DNA of 14,932 bases from the NCBI RefSeq assembly GCF_011395035.1, contig NZ_CP024770.1:1415198-1430129 (forward strand), in the 5' to 3' direction. Positions 7,733-14,282 of the stretch are shown one piece after another; position 1 is the stretch's first letter; every line of letters starts with the position of its first letter. The stretch is from Pantoea cypripedii. GTDB lineage: Bacteria > Pseudomonadota > Gammaproteobacteria > Enterobacterales > Enterobacteriaceae. The notes below the pieces were generated by a model, which worked only from the letters and a program-made list of their open reading frames with translations, did not search any database and was not told the origin of the DNA. The translations under genes and the position numbers were made by a program.

Positions 7733-8149
7733 TTAAGAGGCGTGAAAGTCTTCTGCAATGTCTGAAAAATATTTAAGTAATCGAGTGTCTCTGGCAGGCA
7801 TACGTTCGTGAGCTGGTGTTATCAGACCCATCAGTAAAAAACGGCCGTTCTCCCACATGTGTTCGGTATAGACGAGATAGTGATTAGAGGTTCGGTTGTA
7901 GTTTTCTTGTCTGGCGTTCCAGGTCAGTTGGAAGTGCAGATTGACGTGGATATGCTGAACGTTCGCATCAACCGCAAAGGGTGGAAAGTCAAAGGGTGCA
8001 TCTCGACCAAGCAAGTTGGAAGGGGCACCAGTTGATTTATACGTGATGAACTCGGCTTTGAGTTGATATTCGAGGTCCGGGTAATCGGCAAACGTGGGCT
8101 GGAAAAATCCATCCCATGTAACCTGACTATATTCAGCCGTTAATGCCAT
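7733..8149 (-). CDS. YafO-like toxin (ribosome-associated mRNA interferase family)
   Basis: A 138-residue homologue of the E. coli toxin YafO, which associates with ribosomes and promotes mRNA cleavage during translation. The core aligns by pattern with YafO: LEYQLKAEFITYKSTGAPSN, then LLGRDAPFDFPP, IHVNLHF, NRTSNHYLVYTEH, FLLMGLITPAHERMPARD and a final amphipathic helix. The N-terminus is longer than in YafO. The ATG lies inside the end of the upstream gene (10-base overlap, 8140-8149), as is typical of coupled toxin-antitoxin pairs. The order (upstream gene first, toxin second) also fits. It is intact and probably cytoplasmic. Confidence 0.78.
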   Translation of the reverse strand: MALTAEYSQVTWDGFFQPTFADYPDLEYQLKAEFITYKSTGAPSNLLGRDAPFDFPPFAVDANVQHIHVNLHFQLTWNARQENYNRTSNHYLVYTEHMWENGRFLLMGLITPAHERMPARDTRLLKYFSDIAEDFHAS

Positions 8150-8688
8150 TTAGCTGCGGCCTTGTTGCCTGTCTCCAGCAAGTGATTCATGGCTAAAAGG
8201 TTGACGCCAGAATCGCGCACATCGGTTGTGCGAGTGAGCTGGTCGATAAGACTGAGATAATTTTTGGTCGCAATGCTGACCATTTTGATAGCCTTAACAA
8301 ACGCAAACTCAACGGAGTTTTTATCGTAAGACATGATTACATCTTTTTCAGGCAACATCAGAACAAAGGATTCAGCGATACCAGCAACATGGATCGTCTG
8401 GCTTTTGATTTCCTCAGCTGTTCTAACAGCGCCCCCAAAATCGTTGTCAGCATAATGGGAAAGTTCGGTGCGGCTGTCGCGCAGTTCTTCCGCCAGAACG
8501 TTGAGCGCAGCAGTTAGTTCCTTGATGTCGGTTTTGTTGACTTTGGTGCCCATCTCATAAACCCGCCCTACAATCGTAGGCTGACACACAACCGCTTTGG
8601 GTTGCGGCTGGAAACTGGCAAGTACCAGCGCCACTGCTGCCTGCAAATGCTGGATTTTAAATTTCACGATAGACTCCATAATCGCCAT
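8140..8688 (-). CDS. Putative antitoxin partner of the YafO-like toxin, family not recognised
   Basis: This 182-residue protein is translated just ahead of the YafO-like gene and overlaps it by 10 bases. It does not look like YafN, the usual YafO antitoxin, which is about 97 residues and Phd-like. The visible features are a long helical, leucine- and lysine-rich stretch (VNKTDIKELTAALNVLAEELR), hydrophobic patches (LQAAVALVLASF, ESFVLMLPE) and no cysteine or metal motif. The start at 8688 lacks a good ribosome site; ATGs at 8679 and 8553 are alternatives, the last giving a protein of about 137 residues. The antitoxin role is inferred from position alone. Confidence 0.65.
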   Translation of the reverse strand: MAIMESIVKFKIQHLQAAVALVLASFQPQPKAVVCQPTIVGRVYEMGTKVNKTDIKELTAALNVLAEELRDSRTELSHYADNDFGGAVRTAEEIKSQTIHVAGIAESFVLMLPEKDVIMSYDKNSVEFAFVKAIKMVSIATKNYLSLIDQLTRTTDVRDSGVNLLAMNHLLETGNKAAAKWH

Positions 8689-8724
8689 TTCTCGACGAGG
8701 CGCAGCATTCTACTACTGAATTTC

Positions 8725-8752
8725 ACTATAAGCTAAAAAAAGTTGGTTGCAA
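8725..8752 (-). promoter_or_regulatory. Sigma-70-type promoter for the toxin-antitoxin-like pair
   Basis: On the minus strand TTGCAA (8747-8752), a 16-base spacer containing seven Ts, and TATAGT (8725-8730) form a good promoter. The -10 matches the consensus at five of six positions. It ends about 37 bases before the 8688 start codon, which fits transcription of the two-gene unit from here. Confidence 0.55.
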
Positions 8753-8781
8753 ATGCGACGTGTGTGGCAAAACACAAAAGA

Positions 8782-8810
8782 CAAAAATGGGTGCTATACG
8801 CCCCGATTTT
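8782..8810. terminator. Candidate bidirectional terminator
   Basis: A short G/C stem (GGGTG at 8789-8793 with CGCCC at 8799-8803, one G-T pair) has a 5-base loop and T-rich sequence after it on both strands: ATTTTT on the minus strand and GATTTTTAT on the plus strand. Reading left, it lies about 75 bases after the stop of the 8880-9230 gene and before the next promoter, the expected place to end that transcript. Confidence 0.45.
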
Positions 8811-8879
8811 TATAGAGTATTTACTGGCGCTGAAAATTCGGCATCGTCGCCGAAGGGCTTCTCAATCAGATCCCCGGAC

Positions 8880-9230
8880 TCAAAACTCATTGAGATCATA
8901 GCCTGACATCGTGGCACATCGTTCAAACGCTTCAAGGTAGGTTATCAGGCTGGTGCTTGTATCAAAGATGATTTGGGCAAAGTCTGCTGGCTGTATCAAC
9001 CAAATCCCAGCGCTGCCGGTATGCAGGAAACGGTCAAACGAGAGGTCATCCGGAACATAGTCGGCTTGGATTCGCCCTTCATTAACATGATCGCGGCCAA
9101 TAATCAGTGCTGTGATGAGTGCAGAATTATCCTCAAGAGAGTACGTGTTCAGGAATTCCTGAGTGTCCTCAGTACTTCTGAAAGGGAGTCTTGCCAGTAC
9201 AGCGCGAATGAGCTGCTGAATGTCTGTCAT
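8880..9230 (-). CDS. Conserved-looking hypothetical protein, 116 residues
   Basis: I do not recognise a named gene. The protein is soluble and mostly helical, with an acidic C-terminal half. The segment ALITALIIGRDHVNEG followed by SLITYLEAFERCATMSG is somewhat reminiscent of DUF3775-type proteins, but I cannot confirm that. The start is well supported: ATG at 9230 with AAGGT about 7 bases upstream. A perfect 7-base stem-loop lies 23 bases upstream of the start (9253-9275). It has its own likely terminator at 8782-8810, so it is probably a single-gene transcript. A forward open frame over the same bases is taken to be a shadow. Confidence 0.6.
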   Translation of the reverse strand: MTDIQQLIRAVLARLPFRSTEDTQEFLNTYSLEDNSALITALIIGRDHVNEGRIQADYVPDDLSFDRFLHTGSAGIWLIQPADFAQIIFDTSTSLITYLEAFERCATMSGYDLNEF

Positions 9231-9252
9231 TACTTTTACCTTGTTGTCCCAC

Positions 9253-9275
9253 GGTTCGGAAAGCCGGACCGAACC
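9253..9275. repeat. Perfect stem-loop ahead of the 116-residue gene
   Basis: GGTTCGG (9253-9259) and CCGAACC (9269-9275) are perfect 7-base arms around a 9-base loop. The position just upstream of the ribosome site of the 8880-9230 gene suggests an operator or an mRNA leader hairpin. No T-run follows on either side, so an intrinsic terminator is unlikely. Confidence 0.5.
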
Positions 9276-9698
9276 TCTGAGAGTTCCGCGGATGAACCGG
9301 GAGGGGGGTGCGATTTAAAAACGAAATATACAGAACGCCCACACATTGGGCAGGATTTCAGTCATTGTGTCACCTCATTCAGGAATGAAGAGCACGATGA
9401 GTACCATTTGAACGGGATTTTTCCGGCGGAAGTCTAAATCAGTCAGCATGTTATCGCTACAATTATCAATGTGAAAAAACTATCATCCCCGCTTCCAGGA
9501 TGGCTAATGCCTTCACCGCTATTCCAGAAGTCATGTACAGAAGGACAGGATTGCGAGTCTGGTTAAGTGTATGAACAAAAACAGTAAGGTGTCTACGCAT
9601 CACATCAAGGCAAAAGGATGAAATGCTTCACAGTCTAATCTCAAAGAGCCAGCAGTGCGGGAACGATGAAAACGCTTTTTGAGCATTCAGGATGTTCT
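9276..9698. other. Stretch without a supported gene
   Basis: About 420 bases with no frame that combines a ribosome site, length and a recognisable protein pattern. Base use shifts from G-rich near 9290-9310 to mixed, with scattered A/T-rich runs. I see no repeat, hairpin or insertion-sequence end that I would defend here. Confidence 0.4.
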
Positions 9699-9878
9699 TC
9701 ATTCAGCGTTTGGCAGGTGCTCTTCAGGTAGATTATTTTTGTCCACAGATATTCTGCAGACAGGTTTGTACTCAAGATCGGCTATCCTGTTCCTGACTGA
9801 TTTTTTATCTTTTTTGATACCCCTTATCAGGGGTATGTTGCTAATTAAATCAGCAAGCATCTCAAGCAAATGATGCAT
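9699..9878 (-). CDS. Possible small protein of 59 residues
   Basis: A short reverse-strand frame with ATG at 9878 and GAGGA 8 bases upstream, which makes translation plausible. The product starts MHHLLEMLADLISNIPLIRG, followed by a very basic patch (KKDKKSVRNR) and an acidic tail. It has no membrane segment and matches nothing I recognise. An 8-base perfect stem (ATACCCCT/AGGGGTAT, 9817-9836) lies within it. It is isolated in a gene-poor region, so it could equally be chance. Confidence 0.3.
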   Translation of the reverse strand: MHHLLEMLADLISNIPLIRGIKKDKKSVRNRIADLEYKPVCRISVDKNNLPEEHLPNAE

Positions 9879-10189
9879 CCTGCTATTCCTCAATTATGCC
9901 TTCAATAGGTGGGTATCAGCACACACCTTCTTGTTAGACCACGTCAGCCTCTGGCTAATCACCCGACCAGACTTAATTTGCCCAACGTGAAAGAATTGTT
10001 ACGAGTTTATCTCACATGGAATCACTTATAAACAATGTTTAAATCAGTTTATTCAGTAAGTTAAGTATTAAAGTCAGGTGGCAATCTGGCGGTCAGGGTT
10101 TTATGGAAACGACCACAGTCCTTCATTCTGTACTGCAATCGTAAAAGTTTACGCATTACTTTTGTAGTCTGGCAGTGCTGGATCACCGA
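9879..10189. other. AT-rich spacer
   Basis: No gene is visible. The sequence is A/T-rich around 9990-10075 and carries one short palindrome, CGTAAA-AG-TTTACG (10140-10153). It is the left flank of the hairpin-rich region before ssb. The A/T-rich part could favour strand opening, but nothing identifies it as an origin: no set of iterons is visible. Confidence 0.4.
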
Positions 10190-10340
10190 TTGAGTGCTCG
10201 GTAGTAGAGCACTCCCGGAAATACAGCTGGTTTTCGTTTCCGACTGAACCCTGTCGACTGCAGCATCCGTCCCGGATGCGCTGCACCGTCGCGCCGTTGC
10301 CTGCGCTCCCTGCATCCCGGCGGTAACGCTGCCGGGCTGT
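10190..10340. repeat. Cluster of three perfect stem-loops
   Basis: Three strong hairpins lie close together: GAGTGCTC/GAGCACTC (10192-10199 and 10207-10214), CATCCG/CGGATG (10264-10269 and 10273-10278, with outer GCAG/CTGC pairing) and CCCGGC/GCCGGG (10316-10321 and 10331-10336). None is followed by a T-run. Such clustering suggests DNA or RNA that works in folded single-stranded form, and it leads toward the ssb promoter region. Confidence 0.55.
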
Positions 10341-10576
10341 AAGGAGCAACGCCGTTTCGCCCCCGCGCTCTCCGCCGTTGCGGCAGGTGCCTGCTCACTT
10401 CCCCCTCCCACATCGTTTATCCGTTCGAGTCCTTCTCGCCTGGGCTGAGACCAGCACAGTCACCGTGGCTGTCCAGGGTGAAATGCACGCGCTGAAAATA
10501 TTTCCCGGCCATTTCGCAGGCTCCATTAGACCGAAAAATATTGTCCCCGCGCCCCGGACATCTGCCGTTGCCCGTG

Positions 10577-10700
10577 CCCGGTTACGCCTCTGCGGCGAAA
10601 GTTCTCAAACGGATGATGGCAGTACCGGGAGGACAAAGAAGCCGGTCCCTGCAAAACGTCAAAACCGCGGCTCCGGAAACTCAACGGATGATGGGGTTTT
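10577..10700 (+). promoter_or_regulatory. Candidate single-stranded-DNA promoter pair (Frpo/ssi-like) upstream of ssb
   Basis: The motif CTCAAACGGATGATGG (10604-10619) recurs as CTCAACGGATGATGG (10680-10694). Each copy is enclosed in a stem: CCCGGT (10577-10582) with ACCGGG (10624-10629), and AAAACC (10661-10666) with GGTTTT (10695-10700). The second also has an inner TCCG/CGGA stem (10672-10675 and 10685-10688). On plasmid F, two related folded promoters (Frpo) sit upstream of ssb; they start transcription from the incoming single strand during conjugation. The match here rests on position, duplication and fold, not on an alignment. Confidence 0.6.
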
Positions 10701-10736
10701 AAAGACAAAAACTCAGCTGATTTAAGGAGATTCATC

Positions 10737-11291
10737 ATGGCAGAACGTGGCGTTAACAAAGTGATTCTGGTCGGTTTCCTCGGGCAGGACCCGGAGATGC
10801 ATTACATACCGAACGGCGGAGCAGTGGCAAACCTGTCACTGGCAACCTCTGAGACCTGGCGGGATAAGCAGAACGGGGCGATCCGGGAGAAAACCGAATG
10901 GCACCGCGTGGCGGTGTTCGGAAAGCTGGCAGAGATTGCCGGGGAGTATCTGCGCAAAGGTGTGCAGGTCTATATCGAAGGCCAGCTGCGTACCCGTAGC
11001 TGGCAGGACAACAGCGGTGTGACCCGCTATGCCACTGAAATCATTGTTGGTCCGGGCGGTTCAATGCAGCTGCTGGGTGGGCGTCGTGAAGCAGAACGGC
11101 CATTGTCACAAGGATCTCAGACTGGTGAACAGTCTCAGGCCTCTGCACCTGTGGGCACCCCGCAAAAACCCGCAGGCACCGGAAAGAAACGTACCCGAAG
11201 CAAAAAGGAATCGCCGTCATCAGGCATGCTGCCACTGCCGCCGCAGGGGGAGTGGCCTTCACAGGATGAACTGGACGGCATTCCGTTCTGA
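10737..11291 (+). CDS. ssb: Plasmid single-stranded DNA-binding protein
   Basis: A 184-residue plasmid SSB that coats single-stranded DNA in replication, repair and conjugal entry. Residues about 5-110 are the OB fold (GVNKVILVGFLGQDPE, then NLSLATSETWRDK, EKTEWHRVAVFGKLAEIAGEYLRKG and YIEGQLRTRSWQD). A Gln/Pro/Lys-rich linker follows, then the acidic tip DELDGIPF, which is used by SSB family members to dock partner proteins. ATG 10737 has AAGGAGA just upstream. It is followed after 101 bases by the ParB-like gene, the order known from F-like leading regions. Expression probably comes from the folded region upstream. Confidence 0.97.
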   Translation: MAERGVNKVILVGFLGQDPEMHYIPNGGAVANLSLATSETWRDKQNGAIREKTEWHRVAVFGKLAEIAGEYLRKGVQVYIEGQLRTRSWQDNSGVTRYATEIIVGPGGSMQLLGGRREAERPLSQGSQTGEQSQASAPVGTPQKPAGTGKKRTRSKKESPSSGMLPLPPQGEWPSQDELDGIPF

Positions 11292-11329
11292 CAGATTCCG
11301 CTCTGCTCAGGCAGGGCGGGATAAGAAGC

Positions 11330-11359
11330 GCCCGGACAGAGCTGCCTCTCCGTCCGGGC
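11330..11359. repeat. Stem-loop between ssb and the ParB-like gene
   Basis: GCCCGGAC (11330-11337) pairs with GTCCGGGC (11352-11359), and AGAG (11338-11341) with CTCT (11346-11349), leaving a CTGC loop and a two-base bulge. No T-run follows, so it is more likely an attenuator, an mRNA-stability hairpin or a DNA site than a simple terminator. Confidence 0.5.
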
Positions 11360-11392
11360 CGGACAGTCATTAATCACAGTAAGGAATTAATT

Positions 11393-13321
11393 ATGTCACT
11401 GGCGAAGTCTAAACCGGAAACAACCGTAAAATCCAGCCGCAGGAAAAGTCAGGATGCGGTCTCTGAAACGCTGGTTACGGCGCTTGATAATATTCAGATA
11501 CGTTACGCCGCTTACTCGCAGCTGTTTGTTGGTGATATCAACTGCCGCCGCATACCGCACACTGATGAAGAAATTCGCGGATATGCCAGCAGTATTTCTG
11601 CGGTGGGTCTTCTGAATAACCTTATTGTTGTGGCATGTGATGACGGGCGTCTGGATGTGGTCGCCGGTGGTGGTCGCCTGAAAGCGATTGGCCTGCTGGT
11701 CGATGAAGGGAAAGTGAATCCTGAAGATCCCTGGATTGCCTATAAAGTCATTCCCCGCGAGCTGGCCCGTGCCGTTTCCCTGACGGAAAACGGTAAGCGT
11801 AAGGAGATGCATCCTTCGGAGCAGATTGCGGGGTTCCGTGGCCTTGTCGATGAAGGGAAAACACTGGCGCAGATTGCCGATCTGCTGGGATACAGCAGCC
11901 GTCATGTCCAGCGCATGCTGAAGCTTGCAGAACTTGCTCCGGCCATTCTTGAGGCGCTGGCGCAGGATACGATCACTACTGAACACTGTCAGGCGCTGGC
12001 GCTGGAAAATGACACCGACCGACAGATGCAGGTTTATGAAGCTGCCAGTCGGCAGAGCTGGAACGGTAAACCGGAGGTCCGTGTGATCCGGGCGATCATC
12101 ACGGACAGTGAAGTCAGTACCGACTGTGACAAGTTTCGCTTTGCAGGTAAAGACGCGTTCAGCCCGCATGAAATCCGTACCGATCTGTTCAGCGACGAGC
12201 AGGGTGGTTATGTTGATGCGCTGGCACTCGATACGGCTGTGCTGGAGAAGTTACAGATTATCGCAGAAGGAATCTGTGAGGCGGAGGGCTGGGCGTGGAA
12301 TTCAGCACGCATGAATGCCGTTAGCTCTTATGGTGATGACGCAAAATCTTACCGCATGCAGGTTCCTCTGGAAGCCGCATTGACTCCTGATGAGCGGCTG
12401 CGTATTGATGAATTACAGATGATGGATGATGAAACTGGCAATGATGCAGTTGAAGCCGAAATCGCATCAATTAAGTGTGCGGCAAAAATCAGAGGATGGA
12501 CGGCAGAGCAGAAAGCAGAATGTGGTGTTGTGGTTTCCTGGCATTACGGTGAAATACGTGTTCAGCGGGGTATGATGAAATGCGAGCAGGAAGACATCGA
12601 AGAACAAAAAATCAGACAACTCAGTCAGCGTGATCCCGAAAATACGGTAAGCGCGTCGTTGCTGACGAAGATGTCCTCTGAACGCACCCTTGCGGTCCAG
12701 GCTGCACTTATGCAGCAGCCTGAGCGGGCTATTCCCCTGCTGGCATGGACGCTCTGTTCAGGCATTTTTGCAGGCGGAACTTATAGTAATCCGTTCAAAA
12801 TAAATCTCGAATGTGGTCACGCGGCACTGACGGCATCAGCGCCAACAGGCAAAAATGGCATCGCCTGGCAGGCGCTGATGGCAGAACATACACGTCTGGC
12901 CGCCCTGCTGCCGGAAGGGTGGGAACGGGATTGCACCACCTTCTTTTCGCTCCCGGACAGCGATCTGCTTTCCCTCCTCAGCCTGTGTACAGCATTCAGC
13001 CTTAACGGGGTGCAGAACTGTACCGGACGTAGCACGCTGGATGCTCTTGAAACGGCAATCGGGTTTCATCTGCGTGACTGGTGGCATCCGACCAAAGAGA
13101 ACTTCTTCAGCCATATGCCTAAGTCACAGATTGCAGCGGCTCTCAGTGATGCTGAATTGCCAGATGCTGCCTGTGAGGTGGTCAAAATGAAGAAAGGGGA
13201 TGCGGCAGAGCATGCGGAGAGCCTTATGGCCGGTAATCGCTGGGTTCCTGGCTGGATGAAGTCACCTGATTCGACTGCGAAGGAAGAGGAAACCGGGGCT
13301 GAGATGGCAGGCACCGGCTGA
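11393..13321 (+). CDS. ParB/RepB/Spo0J-family protein of the plasmid leading region
   Basis: A 642-residue protein with a ParB N-terminal domain (about residues 44-130: SAVGLLNNLIVVACDDG, then the nucleotide-binding box as GGGRLKA at 92-98). A helix-turn-helix follows at about 157-175 (LAQIADLLGYSSRHVQRML). The long C-terminal half has no domain I can name. There is no parA beside it, so it is unlikely to be a classical partition protein. F-like plasmids carry such a long orphan ParB-like gene after ssb, often called yubM-like, with no settled role. ATG 11393 has AAGGA 7 bases upstream. The frame is intact, and a strong hairpin follows the stop. psiB, the usual next gene, is absent. Confidence 0.9.
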   Translation: MSLAKSKPETTVKSSRRKSQDAVSETLVTALDNIQIRYAAYSQLFVGDINCRRIPHTDEEIRGYASSISAVGLLNNLIVVACDDGRLDVVAGGGRLKAIGLLVDEGKVNPEDPWIAYKVIPRELARAVSLTENGKRKEMHPSEQIAGFRGLVDEGKTLAQIADLLGYSSRHVQRMLKLAELAPAILEALAQDTITTEHCQALALENDTDRQMQVYEAASRQSWNGKPEVRVIRAIITDSEVSTDCDKFRFAGKDAFSPHEIRTDLFSDEQGGYVDALALDTAVLEKLQIIAEGICEAEGWAWNSARMNAVSSYGDDAKSYRMQVPLEAALTPDERLRIDELQMMDDETGNDAVEAEIASIKCAAKIRGWTAEQKAECGVVVSWHYGEIRVQRGMMKCEQEDIEEQKIRQLSQRDPENTVSASLLTKMSSERTLAVQAALMQQPERAIPLLAWTLCSGIFAGGTYSNPFKINLECGHAALTASAPTGKNGIAWQALMAEHTRLAALLPEGWERDCTTFFSLPDSDLLSLLSLCTAFSLNGVQNCTGRSTLDALETAIGFHLRDWWHPTKENFFSHMPKSQIAAALSDAELPDAACEVVKMKKGDAAEHAESLMAGNRWVPGWMKSPDSTAKEEETGAEMAGTG

Positions 13322-13328
13322 TAACGGA

Positions 13329-13353
13329 AACCGCCCCGTAAAACGGGGCGGTT
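13329..13353 (+). terminator. Strong hairpin after the ParB-like gene
   Basis: AACCGCCCCGT (13329-13339) and ACGGGGCGGTT (13343-13353) form a perfect 11-base stem with a 3-base loop, starting 8 bases after the stop codon. The stem is terminator-like, but no T-run follows. It may work with another factor, or only protect the mRNA 3' end. Confidence 0.6.
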
Positions 13354-13527
13354 CAGAAAGGGCAGAGCAGGGTTCAAATGCCAGTGAAGGTGGAATGAAC
13401 AACTGTGCTGCCAGGAGACGAGTGATCGAATACTCAGGTGCTTATTGCATGCTGAATTTACTTTTGATGTGTTATAAGCGTCGAAGATGCAGGTTCAGAA
13501 TCCTCTTCCCAGCCAGATATCTCCCTT

Positions 13528-13845
13528 TTAATCATTCTCAAGCGATTTCAGAAGAACATCCTGTTTCTTATGTGAGAGTTCCGAAAATAAAAGGATCATT
13601 TTTGCCATGTTGTCATCTGCAGCATAGAAGTAGGCGAGGGGAACATTTAAAACTTCTGCCAACCGGGAAGCGATTGTCAGATTGGCTTCGTGTACACCAT
13701 TCTCATACCGATTGATACGTGTACTGGCGACGAATTCATCTATCCCGGCAGTAATACCGAGGCTCTTTTGAGACAGTCCCCGACGCAAGCGGGCATCTTT
13801 GAGTCGCCGACTGAAAATATCGTTGTGGGAAGATTGTGTTTTCAT
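13528..13845 (-). CDS. XRE-family helix-turn-helix repressor
   Basis: A 105-residue Cro/cI-type regulator. Residues about 12-70 form the HTH_XRE domain (FSRRLKDARLRRGLSQKSLG, then TRINRYENGVHEANLTIASRLAEVLNVPLAYFY). A short helical tail (MILLFSELSHKKQDVLLKSL) follows and may mediate dimerisation. It is divergent from the Ner-like gene. The start ATG at 13845 lies directly against a perfect palindrome (13846-13864) and has no Shine-Dalgarno, so the mRNA may be leaderless, as lambda cI mRNA is from its maintenance promoter. It probably binds one or both palindromes. The frame is complete. Confidence 0.85.
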   Translation of the reverse strand: MKTQSSHNDIFSRRLKDARLRRGLSQKSLGITAGIDEFVASTRINRYENGVHEANLTIASRLAEVLNVPLAYFYAADDNMAKMILLFSELSHKKQDVLLKSLEND

Positions 13846-13864
13846 AACTACGATATTCGTAGTT
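13846..13864. promoter_or_regulatory. Operator 1: perfect palindrome at the repressor start codon
   Basis: AACTACGA and TCGTAGTT are perfect 8-base arms with TAT between. The core ACTACG-N5-CGTAGT is shared with the second palindrome at 13874-13904. It touches the start codon of the XRE gene, so binding here would block that gene (autoregulation). Confidence 0.8.
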
Positions 13865-13869
13865 TTTTC

Positions 13870-13899
13870 TTGAACCAGATACTACGAATAACGTAGTAT
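13870..13899 (+). promoter_or_regulatory. Candidate promoter for the Ner-like gene, inside operator 2
   Basis: TTGAAC (13870-13875), an 18-base spacer and TAGTAT (13894-13899) read toward the Ner-like gene. The -10 lies within the right arm of operator 2, so a repressor bound there would block RNA polymerase. The hexamers are moderate matches and the spacer is one base longer than ideal. Confidence 0.4.
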
Positions 13900-13904
13900 C
13901 TGGT
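13874..13904. promoter_or_regulatory. Operator 2: long perfect palindrome
   Basis: ACCAGATACTACG (13874-13886) and CGTAGTATCTGGT (13892-13904) are perfect 13-base arms around AATAA. The inner ACTACG-N5-CGTAGT core and spacing equal those of operator 1, and the site centres are about 34 bases apart (roughly three helical turns), which would let two dimers sit on the same face of the DNA. Confidence 0.82.
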
Positions 13905-13947
13905 GTTGAATATTCCATCAGATTCTGACTGAAATGAAGGAAGTCGT

Positions 13948-14280
13948 ATGAAAAAGGACTGGCATCCAGCAGATATCATCGCTGGCTTAAGAAAGAAGGG
14001 GACATCCATGGCGGCGATATCAAGGGAAGCGGGGTTAGCGCCCTCCACCCTGGCAAATGTGTTGAAACGTCCCTGGCCGAAAGGAGAATTTCTTTTGGCT
14101 GAAGCATTGGGCATTCATCCGTCGAAAATCTGGCCCAGTCGCTACTTTGATGCAAAAGGTAAGAAGATTGACCGAAGCGTGCGGGTCAGACAGAAATTCC
14201 TGCCCGGTAAATTCAAGCCTGCCGTCCCTGGATTGGTTGATAGTATATCTCAAACGGGGAAGTCCGAAAGCTTCGGATAA
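13948..14280 (+). CDS. Ner/Nlp (SfsB)-family DNA-binding protein
   Basis: A 110-residue regulator of the family that includes the Mu Ner protein and chromosomal Nlp/SfsB. The first 75 residues are typical: DWHPADIIAGLRKKGTSMAA, then SREAGLAPSTLANVLKRPWPKGE and AEALGIHPSKIWPSRYFD. In Mu, Ner represses the early operon at the lysis-lysogeny switch. AAGGAAG lies just upstream of the ATG. The last 30 residues are not typical. They run up to, and may read into, the IS110 remnant that starts at about 14283, so the native tail may have been replaced. Divergent from the XRE gene and probably controlled by operator 2. Confidence 0.88.
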   Translation: MKKDWHPADIIAGLRKKGTSMAAISREAGLAPSTLANVLKRPWPKGEFLLAEALGIHPSKIWPSRYFDAKGKKIDRSVRVRQKFLPGKFKPAVPGLVDSISQTGKSESFG

Positions 14281-14282
14281 AG

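Noticed and set aside
8973..9437. Forward open frame of 154 codons
   Set aside because: Mostly antisense to the better-supported 116-residue gene; no ribosome site or domain seen.
9817..9836. Perfect 8-base stem-loop as an intrinsic terminator
   Set aside because: The T-rich run precedes the stem on the plus strand and becomes A-rich after it on the minus strand, so neither direction gives a stem followed by Ts.
10378..10725. Forward open frame of 115 codons before ssb
   Set aside because: It coincides with the folded repeat region; its product is low-complexity Arg/Pro/Ser-rich and has no good ribosome site, so the bases are better explained as structure.
11396..12169. Minus-strand open frame of 257 codons
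   Set aside because: Exactly antisense to the conserved ParB and HTH domains of the ParB-like gene; a codon-bias shadow.
13486..13516. Sequence resembling a tRNA 3' end (AGGTTCAGAATCC with a later CCA)
   Set aside because: The T-stem does not pair and no matching acceptor 5' strand or anticodon arm lies upstream, so neither a tRNA nor an attachment site can be supported.
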